A stretch of 64,000 nt of DNA from contig CM069432.1 in NCBI GenBank assembly GCA_035610365.1, positions 182,823,027-182,887,026 of the forward strand. Direction: 5' to 3'. The translations under genes were made by a program, and so were the position numbers. This document shows positions 46,471 through 57,827 of the stretch, piece after piece. Below the pieces are notes generated by a model. That model saw only the letters and a list, made by a program, of their open reading frames with translations. It made no database searches and had not been told where the DNA came from. The stretch comes from Aquatica leii (lineage: Eukaryota; Arthropoda; Insecta; Coleoptera; Lampyridae). Numbering within the stretch: the first letter of the stretch is position 1; each line of letters begins with the position of its first letter.

Positions 46471-46737
46471 CTATGATTCGGTCTGTAGATGAAAGGGTCT
46501 TTGCATAATCGGTACATACATGTCGGCCCATTCTTGAGGCACCATTGTTCGATGCCGAATCTTATCCTTTAGCTGATCGTCGTAATCAAATGGTAAAAAT
46601 TCTGTTTTTAATAACGTAATTGCGTATTGCCAAGAACGCAAAGAATCACGATTTACACAAAACAAACACAAAGCCTTGTCAGATAGGATTTCAGCAGCAG
46701 CAGCAAATTTTGTGGAGAAGCGCCACGCGATAGACAC
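46471..46737 (-). pseudogene. gypsy gag capsid remnant
   Basis: An 88-codon frame including LLKTEFLPFDYDDQLKDKIR and EWADMYVPIMQ. The 'LK..F.P.DYD..L' block and spaced aromatic residues match the capsid C-terminal domain of Ty3/gypsy gag. No nucleocapsid zinc knuckle was found downstream. Confidence 0.65.
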
Positions 46738-47092
46738 AACTCATCGATCTTCCTCAAGAATTCGGTGAGCAAAAACAAACCTTCACCCGATGTTCCACTT
46801 CGCTAGTGACACGTTAGCAATAGTAACCTTCGGAGAAACAGAAGTGGTCCGGACTGATACTCTGAATGGACACACCGGCTAATAACAATAAAAAGGTAAA
46901 AGAATCAATACAAATAGAAGGAATTATAATGCACACACGAAATCGAGCTCCTTGACAGTTGAAGGTCAAATTTTGTTACTACAATTTTCTCGTAACTTAA
47001 TTGCTAGCAACTAGCCGGCAAGCGGATCGCAAGTTTTGATGTGCTAATTATAACGTAAAGTTAAAAAGGCGCCAAAACGGTTAGAAACTAGA

Positions 47093-47650
47093 ATGGCAGA
47101 TACCGTTAAAATTCATCCAAGACTGAAAGAGAACAAATGACAACACAGAAGTTGCAACACGAATATATTTTTATTTTATCACAGATTACAAAACAGAAGC
47201 GTTCATTTGCTAGTATGTAGGTAAAGATCACAGACAATAATTACTTATACAAACCGTCTTTGGTTGGGCAACACGTTGTACATAAAATTTAATAAATATT
47301 TCAACAATTAAGAGAACCCAAGTGCAGTACCTTTAAATATTATATTACACACAAAAACAGTGTTAATGATTAATTGTGATAACAACCTAATATGTACATA
47401 CAGTCGTACGTGCAAACGGCTGACAACTTAGATAAAAGAAAATTATAATAGGGAATATAATACTTACAGATTCTTTTCTTTCGAAGTATTCGGCAAGCTA
47501 GCGACACCTTGTCCAGAATTTCATAAAATTTGCTTAAATAAACAATGACATATATATAGCGTTATCACAAGTTAGTTCCTTTCGGTTCATACAATCGATG
47601 AGAAAAAACCCAGATGCGCTAAGTTTCCCTCAGATTATTCTGAACATTTT
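47093..47650 (-). repeat. 5' LTR of the gypsy element
   Basis: Upstream LTR on the minus strand, homologous along its length to 43966-44500. Just inside it (about 46984-47103) the minus strand contains TTTTGGCGCC, a probable primer-binding site relic, shared with the copy at 14926-15050. Confidence 0.8.
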
Positions 47651-48021
47651 AGTAAGTAGGTCTTCTAATACGGTTACAATTGTAGTCTTCAATAGGTACA
47701 AATCAATATCCTTAATCAACGTAGAGGTAGCACCTTTTTCATTACATCCAAGGTTGTGACGTCATCATAGAAATTTTTCCCAAATCAATTAACAGCTGTT
47801 AATATCTCTAAAATAATGGCATGTGTTTGGGTATCCAAAGTTTGACTAGAAAGTAACACATATTAGCAGCAAAAATACTCCACGCATTTATAGCCAGGGG
47901 TGCGTGTGAATATTTAAAAATGAAAGCCTCGACGGGTTGACAACCACCTCTCTCTTTATCGCAAAAAGTAGGTAGAACTTATACGATCGAAGATCACACT
48001 AAAACACATCTTCCGGTTTAA

Positions 48022-48515
48022 GGAGGTTCTAAAACGGCAAACGTCTACAGAATTTGCTTTTTTGTTGAAATTATAAGAACTAAAAACTAAAATATTTACA
48101 AAGGCTAGTTGTCTAGCCGTCGTGTGACATTTTGAGTAATTTTGAATCCAAAAATATAAAAAATGAGTAGAAAACAAAGCAATTTTAGTCAAATTTTGAA
48201 GGCGCATGGTAAACGTGCTATCAATGATTGGCAAAAAGTGGCACAAGTGCGCTCCAGATATGTGTTTTTAGTTTATAAATACATAGTTTTTCTATCAAAA
48301 TAAATATTATTATTAAAAAATTTATGGCCAGACCAAAAGCGCTACACAAAATGAAATGTGTTGCTGGTTACTCATTCCCCTGAAAAATTTCACTTCCTCT
48401 TCCTTATAAAGCTAAGCCTTGTAATTATTTTAGTTTTTTTTTAAGTTTACTTTTATCAAAAAAACGCATTTTGTAGAAGCTTGCGACGCATCAAAGCGGC
48501 CGTTTTAGAACCCCC
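48022..48515. mobile_element. 494-bp TTAA-flanked MITE
   Basis: Starts GGAGGTTCTAAAACGGC; the other end, read inward, is GGGGGTTCTAAAACGGC. TTAA lies immediately outside both ends (48018-48021 and 48516-48519), as expected for a TTAA-target superfamily such as piggyBac. The inverted similarity continues imperfectly for about 30 bp more. No coding capacity recognised. Confidence 0.8.
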
Positions 48516-49100
48516 TTAACAGTAAATTATTCTTGACTTAATTATAAAAAGTGATAAAAACAAAATTTTTAAGAATTCATTGTTGAACATTAAAAGTGCT
48601 GTTTAATGACAAATGCCAATGTTTTACAAAAAAATAACAATAAAGAAAATCAATTAGAAATGTATTATTCAAATGCTTGTAATTGATAATTAGTCCTGAA
48701 AAGTTTTCCGATAAGTAACTGAAAAGAAATGGGTTCAAAATTGCTGATATTTCAAAAATGGTTACCTAAATAATAGTTAAAACGATGGTGCTATTGTAAA
48801 AAACAAACGGAAAGTATCTTGGATAAGCTGTTCTTAATAAATAAGTATCGCAAACAATTATACTTTATTTAATAACTAGGAGGAGCGATTTAAATTTATG
48901 GCGCTTAATTCCTGCTATTCTATTGGCCAAATTACAGCCCTTTTTACACAGCCGCAAACGTTGTTTGTTTACTACGCCATTTTGCTTTTGTATCGTCTTA
49001 TAATTTTTGTGCTATTTTTGTATTTTAAACCTCTGCGTTCTTGTATTTAATTAAAAAAGTTCTTCTAAGAACTCATAATTTTGTATTACGATATTTGATT

Positions 49101-50599
49101 ATGGATTACGCAATGCCGAGTACCAGTGGAGTAGTTAAATCGCCACCAAAAAAGCAAAAACGACTAGACTTAGGCTACTTGTTTGTCGCAGAAAAGCAGT
49201 GCATCATTAATATGTATAAGCAAATTCTGAGTGAAGATGCAAATACAAAAACTGTTGTTATTGTATCTAAAATTTTCGAAGCAGCAGGTATGTTTTGTTG
49301 ATGGTATAAATTGAATGTTCAAAATTCTTGATTTTTTATAGGCATTGCGAAATCAACTGTTTATCGTGTTTTAAAAGAATACAAAAGTACAGGAACTGTT
49401 ACAAAACCTCAACATTCTGGTGGCCGACCTGCAGTACTCCAAACACTCGATGAGACAGTTAAAAACAATATTCGAAGAATAGTACATGGATTCTTTTTTG
49501 AAAATGAAATTCCGACACTAGATAAGATTAGTAACGCATTAAAAAACAGGCCAGATTTGCCACAAATGTCTCGTTCATCATTATATACTATTCTAAAGCA
49601 GCTGAATTTCAAGTAAGTTTGATTGAAAACAACCATTCCGAAAAATCTTATTTTTTATATTTTAGATATCTGAAAAGAAGTCGTAAAAGCATTTTAGTAG
49701 AACGCAACGACATTATTAATTGGAGACGAAAATATTTAAGAACCACAAAGCAGTACAGAACAGCAAACAAACCTATATTTTACCTTGATGAAACTTGGTT
49801 AAATGAAGGTCACACAAAACAAAAAATATGGGTCGACGAAAGTATCACAAGTAAGCGTCAAGCATTCATTGAAGGGTTAACTACGGGATTGAAGAATCCA
49901 TCAGGAAAAGGAAGACGATTAATAATTTTACATGCAGGTTCCGAGCAGGGTTTTGTCGAAAACGCATTATTAGTTTTTGAAGGCAAGAAATCAGTAGATT
50001 ACCACGAAGAAATGAACTCAGCAGTATTTGAGACATGGTTTTCTGAATTTCTAACAAAACTACCCGAAAGAGCTGTAATTGTAACGGACAATGCACCATA
50101 CCATAGTCGAAGAGTGGAAAAAATTCCTACATCAGCATCAAAAAAAATTGATATGAAAAATTGGTTACAATTAAAGAATATTGAATTTGAACCAGACATG
50201 GTTCGGTCGGAGCTATTGCAGCTAATTCGTGAACACAAGTATCAACATAATTTGTATACAGTTGATGAAATGGCAAAGAAAGTTAACAAAACAGTGTTAC
50301 GACTGCCACCATACCACTGTGAATTAAATCCGATAGAATTGATATGGGCTCAAGTGAAGAACGAGGTGGCAACTAAAAATAAAACTTTCAAGTTGTCTGA
50401 AGTAAAAATTCTTTTACAAGAAGCTTTATATAATGTATCCAGTACTGATTGGAAAAATTGTGTAAAACATGTCATCAAAGAAGAAGAAAAAATGTGCAAG
50501 TTAGATGGAATAGTCGATAATTTAATAGAACCGCTGATAATATCTATTAATAATGACAGTGATACGACTTCAAATTCCGAATCTGACAGTAGTTTGTAG
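49101..50599 (+). CDS. Tc1/mariner-related transposase, DD82E type, three exons
   Basis: Exons 49101-49287, 49342-49612 and 49666-50599 join in frame to 464 codons including the stop, i.e. 463 aa. Introns of 54 and 53 bp have GT/AG ends. Exons 1-2 form an N-terminal helix-turn-helix DNA-binding region (GIAKSTVYRVLKEYKSTG, SGGRPAV, DLPQMSRSSLYTILKQLNF). Exon 3 carries the DDE core: FYLDETWLN (first Asp), VIVTDNAPYH (second Asp) and CELNPIELIWAQVK (Glu). The second Asp and the Glu are separated by 82 residues, against 34-41 in ordinary Tc1/mariner enzymes. The C-terminus is Ser/Asp-rich. No internal stop or frameshift, so it may be active or recently so. ATG 49101 was chosen because the upstream in-frame start is TTG. 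Confidence 0.88.
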
Positions 50600-51500
50600 G
50601 TTTTGGCTTACATTTTAATGCATTTAAAATTGTACGATTACTTATTCCGGGTGTTCGAGCGGTGTTGTGTTTATTTATGTTCATAGTACTCATTATTTGT
50701 AACACAAAATTTTGTAAGTCGTATTATTTTACTACTTGTATTATGATTTACGTTAATAAACATGTTCTATATTTTACTATGATGAACTAATAGCGCTATA
50801 GCAACTTATTTTCAACCACAGAAATTTTTTAAACGTTTATCTTATTAAAATTATGGAAGCCTACTATTTTCAAATTTACCGCCTCAATTTATTTGGTTAT
50901 TTATCTGGTGACTTTTAGCAGTGTAAATCAATCTTTTGCAATTGCTCCTTATAGTTTTTAAATAAGGTATAGAATCCTTAAAGGTTGTAATACCCGATTC
51001 AACTAAAGTTTATTATGGACGACAATTAGAACTTTTAAATACGCTTTACCATTTTAATTCGCGCTCGAAAATTCTTTAGACGACTGTAATTTTTAAAAGA
51101 ATGAATAACGCTAAAAAACACCTTTTGTTTATAAAATATTCGATAAAGCAGCAAAATTATTTTAACGAATTCATAGTCAATCCGTAAATATATGACAACA
51201 CGTAGAAACTCAGAAATATTTCTTAATATTTCTATTTAAAAAATGATCTGAAGTACCTATGTCGTTTTGCAACTAATCTAATATTTAAATCGAGCGGAGA
51301 ACGTTGTCCTTGTTACGTACGGTGTCCCAGACACCCTGAGTAATCACATGATGCCTGACGTTGGCTCTGCGTTTGCTTACAAGCCGTACTGCCGTAGGTA
51401 AAATAGAAGTTTGCTCGGTTTACTTCGTTTCCTTTGTTTTACCGCAAATATAAATAAATTGGGTTTTACTCCACACGATCTATTCAAGTTTCTTCTTAAT
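50600..51500. other. Noncoding region between two transposases
   Basis: Probably holds the right end of the DD82E element. A possible loose pair is GGAGGAGCGATTTAAATTT near 48889 and the inverse of CAAATTTACCGCCTC near 50872, but the match is weak. A GC-richer patch at 51300-51350 (GTCCCAGACACC) may be the start of the next element. Confidence 0.35.
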
Positions 51501-51524
51501 ATAAACAATATTTTTCTATTTAGA

Positions 51525-53330
51525 AACAATGAATTTGCTCCTGTACCTAGTTGTCAAGCTGTTGATGTTCAATCCTTAATAAATAATGTTGAAATAAAAG
51601 AACTACCATCAAGGTTAAATTCAAATCCTCAACAGAATTTTAACCTGTTTGATAATGTCACTACAGAACAACAATCATCCTCAAAATCCAATATTTTTTC
51701 TGATAATTCTATTTCGGGCCTTTTGATAAACAGTGACTTTAATAATTCCATCGACAACGCTTTTTCTGTTACCTCTAATGTTACAAATATACCCGATAAT
51801 ATATCAGTTGATGAGCGATTTCAAATTCATTTTGCACAGTGGTCTATTGAATTTAATATTCACCAAAATGCTCTTTCATCATTGCTTGTTATTCTTAAAA
51901 AACTTACCAAGGTTAGCTTTCCAATAGACTCGCGGACACTTTTGAAAACCTCGAGAAGTACGGATATTTATGAAATTGGCGGCGGTCAGTATTTTCATTT
52001 TGGCCTTACTCGTGCGTTAGAAACCCTTAAAAACTCGTTTAACAGTGAACACAATAATACCATAGAGCTGATGATTAACATAGATGGCCTACCTCTATCA
52101 AAATCGTCTAATGCTTCTTTATGGCTCATCTTATGTTTAACTAGGTTTTCCCAAGAGGTGGCTTTGATAGGACCTTATTTTGGCAGTGAAAAACCAAAAG
52201 ATTCGAATAAATTTTTAGAAAAACTTGTAAATGATGAAAGACCTTTAACGTACTTCTCAAAGGTCTTATATGTGATGCACCTGCGAAATCCTATGTTTTA
52301 AAGGTGAAGGGTCATGAGGGGGTACAGCAGTTGTACAAAATGCATAATAGAGGGTGACCGTTTAGATGGAAGATGCTGTTTTCCTTTAGGAAATAATTTA
52401 TGTCAGTTACGAAATGACTTAGAATTTAGAAATTTTGCATATAAGGATTATCAAACCGGACAAACGATTTTAACTGAAATACCAAATTTCGATATTGTAT
52501 CAAATACCCCTCTAGACTACATGCACTTGGTGTGCCTTGTAGTGATGAAAAAATTAATTTCACTTTGGACAGAGGGTCCTGTTCATGTGAGGCGACGTGG
52601 CCAAAATATATTATTTATTAACGAAGAACTTGTGTCGCTAAGAAAGTCAATACCTTCTGACTTTGTGAAAAAACCAAGAACAATCAAATTTTTTTAAATT
52701 TGGAAAGTCACCGAATTCCGTCAGTTACTGTTATACACAGGACCCTTAATTTTTAAAGTCTCTAAGCGACGATGTTTATAAAAATTTTCTTACATTGCAT
52801 GTTGCTATAAGTATATTGACAAGTAAGAGTCTTTTAAAACATATGAATAATATTGATTATGCCAAAGAATTATTGATATATTTTGTTAAAACTTTTCAAA
52901 TTATCTATGGAAAGCAGTATGTATCTCATAATATCCATAACTCCATCTTGCAGATGATGTGAAAGCTTATGGATCGTTGGACTTATTTAGCGCTTTTAGA
53001 TTTGAAAATTTTATGTCTAAGACTAAAAGTAAAATTAGAAAAATTGATCGACCTCTTCAGCAATTGATGAGGAGGTGCGAAGAAGAACATGCTGTGTTCC
53101 CTGCTCGAGGCTGTACGTCAGTAACTGATTTTCTGTTAAAAAAACCACATGCTGAAGAACCCTTGCCAAAGGAAAATTTTGTAGTTCAAAAACAATATCA
53201 ACAAATACAATTAAAAAACTTTTCATTTAATTCTAAAGATCGAAATAACACTTGTTTTTTAAATGATGGACAAATTGTGTGTGTTCACAACATATTGTTA
53301 AGTGAAAGTGGCGTTTATATTTATGGCTAA
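51525..53330 (+). pseudogene. Animal 'transposase domain-containing' protein, frameshifted
   Basis: From a likely 3' splice site (TATTTAG) at about 51524, the frames join into one large protein. It shows DERFQIHFAQWSIEFNIHQN, RTLLKTSRS, GGGQYFHFGL, MINIDGLPLSKSSNASLW, FGSEKPKDSNKFLEKL, CDAPAKSYVLKVKGHEG, YSSCTKCIIEGDRLDGRCCF, LDYMHLVCLVVMKKLISLW, WKVTEFRQLLLYTGPLIF, FLTLHVAISILTSKSLL and ENFMSKTKSKIRKIDRPLQQ. These blocks match a large multi-copy family often labelled transposase domain-containing and related by some to CACTA/EnSpm. At least four frameshifts lie near 52265, 52318, 52690 and 52950. The C-terminal FLNDGQIVCVHNI block is present. A DUF4806 gene follows 250 bp downstream on the same strand. 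Confidence 0.8.
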
Positions 53331-53507
53331 AGCATTATCCAACTCCGAAAATCTTTATAATGAACCTTGTGATTAAAAAAATATTAACATTCAAATAGTA
53401 AAAGAGACAACCTTTGGTCTTTGGAATGCAAATAAAATATAATTGAAGGCTTGGAAAATGCCAATTGATGAAGGCTTTGCAGTATTTCCCTTGCTGCATA
53501 AATATGC

Positions 53508-53563
53508 AATTGTAACGAAAACTTTGATTAGTCAAATGACTAAGCAAAGTTTTCGTTACAATT
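53508..53563. repeat. 56-bp near-perfect palindrome between two transposon genes
   Basis: Arms AATTGTAACGAAAACTTTG (53508-53526) and its exact inverse (53545-53563) flank TTAGTCA/TGACTAA. This gives a 27-position stem with one mismatch and a 2-nt loop. It lies after the transposase stop and 16 bp before the DUF4806 gene's ATG. Confidence 0.9.
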
Positions 53564-53578
53564 CAGATTTTTTTTAAG

Positions 53579-54982
53579 ATGGGCAAATATAAGATAGTGC
53601 AATTTGAAGACTGCAACTAGTTCCTACTATATGGATAAAAAATGACATTTGTAGTTGGCCAAGATGCCCTGTACAGATAGAAATAAACAAAGCAATTGCA
53701 GCTGCCACGGCTCCACAAGCCAATTGGACAACTTACAGAATCTTAAAAATCTTTGGAAGTGCAAGTAAATCTTTATTTGATTATAACTTGATGCTTAATT
53801 TAAATTTTTAGAGTCATATGTTGATGGAATTCGTAAACTAAAATTAGCCGAAAAGTTTTCTGACGTGGACAGTAACTCAGATATAGACGAGTATTCAAAA
53901 AAGAAAAGACAGAGTAAGGCTAAAAAACAAATGATTGATTCTGATGATGAAGATGAGCAACTACAACGGAAGTCAAAGATACTACCCCCTCCTCCAAGGC
54001 CTACTATTTTAATTAAAAATATAGCTGGATTGAAAAGCGCGTCTAGTTCAGAAAATATAGAGGTGCCGCAGGTTAATGATTCATCAGATGTTGACGATGA
54101 AGAAAATTCTGAATGGATAACTGGTAAGAAATATCAGTTTTAGTAACTTTATGATGAAAGTTTTATGTTTTAGTTGAAAACACTTTTAGTCAAAGTTGTG
54201 AAGCACCACAGCAGTCAGTGCAAAGCAATACAAATATTTTCAAACAAGTTAATAAAATAGAAACGAAAGCAGACCGATGTATTAACATTATTTTTTTAAA
54301 TTAAATTATGTTCCCTTTGCCTTAAAATGTTTTTTAAATATATGAATAAAGCACATTACGTAACTTATTCCTGTACAATTATAGATTATCTGCCACTGAT
54401 AATAAAAAAAACTGAACGCAATAAGTCTTAAAGTGGATATGGTGAGGGAAGAGGTAAGATCACTTATAAGTAACAGAGATTCTCCTATAGAATATGGAAA
54501 GGGTAGTAAAATAGATCACATCCCCCTAAGGAGCATGGAGCAATTACAGCAAATGGAGCGAGAACTAGAAAATTCAGAATACTATAAAAACATGGTAAGT
54601 GCATATGCTTACTACTTTGGTTTTTATTTTACTGACACTGGTATTTAAATTTGCCATAGGTTACTTTTTTGAAAGGTATCGACAAGGGTTACTCCATAAA
54701 CGATGCTACAACCATGATAATAAAACGTCTGTTTATAAATGACCTAGCTGTAAAGTACACATTTGGTGGATACAAGAAGAATAAAGGGTGTTTTAGGGAA
54801 CTCTGTATTCACAAAGTTATTTTGAGTAAATTACCATGATAAAGAATTATTTCAGATTTAAATTTCTTTTTTTTGTAGAAGTTGTGCATTTTCATTTCAG
54901 TGAAAGTACTAAACAGGAGATTAACAAGGCCATAGAAAAATGGTTAATTCAAGCAAACTTAAGAACTAAGAACAAGCGGTAA
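53579..54982 (+). pseudogene. DUF4806 protein gene, multi-exon, partly damaged
   Basis: Exon 1 (53579-53764) starts MGKYKIVQFED and, after a one-base shift, reads LVPTIWIKNDICSWPRCPVQ and INKAIAAATAPQANWTTYRI, the N-terminal block typical of these proteins. Exon 2 (53812-54123) is acidic and Lys/Ser-rich. Exon 3 starts at 54174. Exon 4 (about 54390-54594) has a coiled-coil AISLKVDMVREEVRSL and then IPLRSMEQLQQMERELENSE. Exon 5 (54660-54825) reads FLKGIDKGYSINDATTMIIK, RLFINDLAVKYTFGG and FRELCIHKVIL, the DUF4806 domain. Exon 6 (54879-54982) ends EINKAIEKWLIQANLRTKNK. Most introns have GT/AG ends and matching phase. The exon 1 shift and a stop at the exon 4 start suggest it is broken. Family function is unknown. 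Confidence 0.75.
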
Positions 54983-55198
54983 TAAATTTTAATATTTATC
55001 CAAGTTATTTAATTATAATTATTTATTCTTTTTAGAAACTAAACAAGACTATTGAAAACTATCAATAATTAAGTCCAGTATATTGAGGTGTCTTATATTT
55101 AGATGTACATTGATCCTAAAGGCATGAAATTTTTTATTTCTTTGTGTTTACGTTGCAAATACCTTTATATACATAATTTGTTATTTTTTTTGTTAGTT

Positions 55199-55406
55199 TA
55201 CATGACCTAATTCGTCGGGTTCCCTGATCTGCAGAGAGTACGAGCGCTTTAGATTGGGTGGTGTAAACGTGTCGAGTCGATTTTTTAATTAAAAACCATT
55301 AAACATACAAGTTGAAACAGTTATAAAAACGCCCCAACGTGATCTACTTGTCACTCAATCTAAGGTTACTTTGCAGATTCGGTAACCCGACAAGTTGGGT
55401 CGTGTA
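55199..55406. mobile_element. 208-bp MITE with ~70-bp imperfect inverted arms
   Basis: The left arm TACATGACCTAATTCGTCGG continues GTTCCCTGATCTGCAGAG. The right arm, read inward, is TACACGACCCAACTTGTCGG then GTTACCGAATCTGCAAAG. Both arms then share TTAGATTG(G/A)GTG. Nothing coding inside. Confidence 0.75.
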
Positions 55407-55439
55407 GCCCACCAGAAAAGCAATAAAAAACTTGCCATG

Positions 55440-55720
55440 AAACATTTTAAACAGGTTTTATTTAACATCTTAGTAACGTATCCAAAAACATTTCTGAAAC
55501 ATCAATAAGAACGTTCATTTAACATCCTGGTAATGTATCTATAAGATATTTCTGAAACATTGCAAGAAAATATTTCCAAGGGCGGACATTTTGTTAACTC
55601 TGAAAGATTGTAGATGTATTTCTTCAACATTATGAAACATTACTGCAACATCCCCAATGTTGCAAGGTAACATATGAGATATATTTCCTAGACATTTTTG
55701 TGCTGTGTGGGAAATGCAGC
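55440..55720. repeat. Degenerate ~58-bp repeat with AACAT phrases
   Basis: AACATCTTAGTAACGTATCC at 55463 recurs as AACATCCTGGTAATGTATCT at 55521, each followed by (A/T)TTTCTGAAACAT. Further variants run to GTGCTGTGTGGGA at 55709. It is a noncoding repeat of unknown class. Confidence 0.5.
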
Positions 55721-56620
55721 ATTTTTTGGTTTTATGTTTCACAGTATAATGTGCCAGAAAAATGTTAAATGTATGCGAAAAGAAATGTTAGAATTTGCGA
55801 AATAAGTACGTACTTATTAATAAAAAGTACTGTTAAATTTTCAACTATTTTATTTAATTAGTTCTGTCGTGTATAAAGTAAAGGGCGTATTTAGTTGTGA
55901 AAATTGTTACCAGCGCATAAACGAGTCTAAGAATTCTAACAACATTACATCGTTAAATTTATTTACAAAATTGAAAAAATATGTATTCTATATTCTTAAA
56001 ATTGAATATACAGAATTCATTCAGTTTTGATGATTTATTAAAAAAAAAACGTTGATAAAATATTTTTTCCACTACTAGTTGTATACGCTTGCATTATTAC
56101 GTATAATAGTAGGTCGTGAAGTTGTACTTTTTTAAGCGCAGGTAAATAATATTTCATTATTAACTAGTAGTTAATAATGAACATATTTACATTTTCTGAT
56201 AATACTACAACAGTTTCAAAGAAAAAAAGTTTACCAAACTGCGTACCAAGAGCAAGAGATTTTATTTAATGCTAATTTAAGTTTTCAAATCGCTCAATTA
56301 ATAAATTAATTTGATTTTAAAAAGTAAGTTATTTGAAGTTCGCGCTTAATTAAATGTGAATATTATTGAGTTAAATATGTTTTAGATATAATCAATGCTT
56401 AAAATAATAATGTTTTATAAACAATTTAAACAACTTTAGCAATAAAAACTTACGGTATCTGTTTATTTTTGTGTTTTAAATCACAATTAAGAATTACGTC
56501 AAAATTAATTCTATTAAACTAATGACAACTGTCAGAGTTACTGACTTGATTTTTAATTTAAAATTAATATCTTAAATTTTAAATTTGATTTAGTAACAGG
56601 TAGAAAGGTTTTAATAATTC

Positions 56621-56780
56621 TAGTAGTGGAAAAAATTGTATATATAACACGGTTGAGAAGTTCATTATAACCTGCGCGATTTATATCCCTCGACGCTTCG
56701 CGTCTCGCGATATAATCTATCGCTTAGGTTATAATGATGCACTTCTCAACCTTGATATATAATATACTATTTTCTACTAC
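56621..56780. repeat. Hairpin module of tandem unit 1
   Basis: Outer arms CTAGTAGTGGAAAA and its inverse TTTTCTACTACTAG enclose ATATATA tracts. Inside, GGTTGAGAAGTTCATTATAA at 56651 is matched by the inverted copy ending at 56751, and at the tip is GACGC-TTC-GCGTC. The whole resembles a MITE of about 155 bp at the unit junction. Confidence 0.8.
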
Positions 56781-57323
56781 TAGCTATGAAGTTGGCAATT
56801 ATTACGTATAATAGTAGGTCGTGAAATTCTACTTTTTTAAGCGCAGGTAAATAATATTTTATTATTAACTAGTAGTTAATAATGAACATATTTACATTTT
56901 CTGATAATACTACAACAGTTTCAAAAAAAAAAGTTTACGAAACTGCGTACCAAGAGCAAGAGATTTTATTTAATGTTAATTTAAGTTTTCAAATCGCTCA
57001 ATTAATAAATTAATTTGATTTTAAAAAGTAAGTTATTTGAAGTTCGCGCTTAATTAAATGTGAATATTATTGAATTAAATATGTTTTAGATATAATCAAT
57101 GCTTAAAATAATAATGTTTTTAAACAATTTAAACAACTTTAGCAATAAAAACTTACGTTATCTGTTTATTTTTGTGTTTTAAATCACAATTAAGAATTAC
57201 GTCAAAATTAATTCTATTAAACTAATGACAACTGTCAGAATTACTGACTTGATTTTTAATTTAAAATTAACATCTTAAATTTTAAATTTGATTTAGTAAC
57301 AGGTAGAAAGGTTTTAATATTTC

Positions 57324-57485
57324 TAGTAGTGGAAAAAATTGTATATATAACACGGTTGAGAAGTTCATTATAACCTGCGCGATTTATATCCCTCGACGCT
57401 TTGCGTCTCGCGATATAATCTATCGCTTAGGTTATAATGATGCACTTCTCAACCTTGATATATATTATACTATTTTCCACTACTA
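57324..57485. repeat. Hairpin module of tandem unit 2
   Basis: Same structure as in unit 1, with inner arms at 57354 and ending 57454. One tip base differs (CGACGCTTTGCGTC), so the tip stem is kept with an altered loop. Confidence 0.8.
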
Positions 57486-57827
57486 GTTGTATACGCTTGC
57501 GTTATTACGTATAATAGTAGGTCGTGAAGTTGTACTTTTTTAAGCGCAGGTAAACAATATTATTAACTAGTAGTTAATAATGAACATATTTACATTTTCT
57601 GATTATACTACAACAGTTTCAAAGAAAAAAAGTTTACGAAACTGCGTACCAAGAACAAGAGATTTTATTTAATGCTAATTTAAGCTTACTTACGTTATCT
57701 GATTATTTTTGTGTTTTAAATCACAATTACTAATGACAACTGTCAGAATTACTGACTTGATTTTAAATTTAAAATTAATATCTTAAATTTTAAATTTGAT
57801 TTAGTAACAGGTAGAAAGGTTTTAATA

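Larger units (their letters stand above)
43966..47650 (-). mobile_element. Ty3/gypsy LTR retrotransposon, decayed, minus strand
   Basis: Two long direct repeats (about 43966-44500 and 47093-47650) flank gag, protease, RT, RNase H and integrase remnants in Ty3/gypsy order on the minus strand. At about 3.7 kb it is much shorter than a full element (5-8 kb); most of gag, much of integrase and probably the zinc knuckle are deleted. All frames are broken. Related fragments occur at 14926-15050 and 29115-29275. Confidence 0.85.

Noticed and set aside
49881..50238. Minus-strand frames over the DD82E transposase
   Set aside because: Antisense shadows of exon 3.
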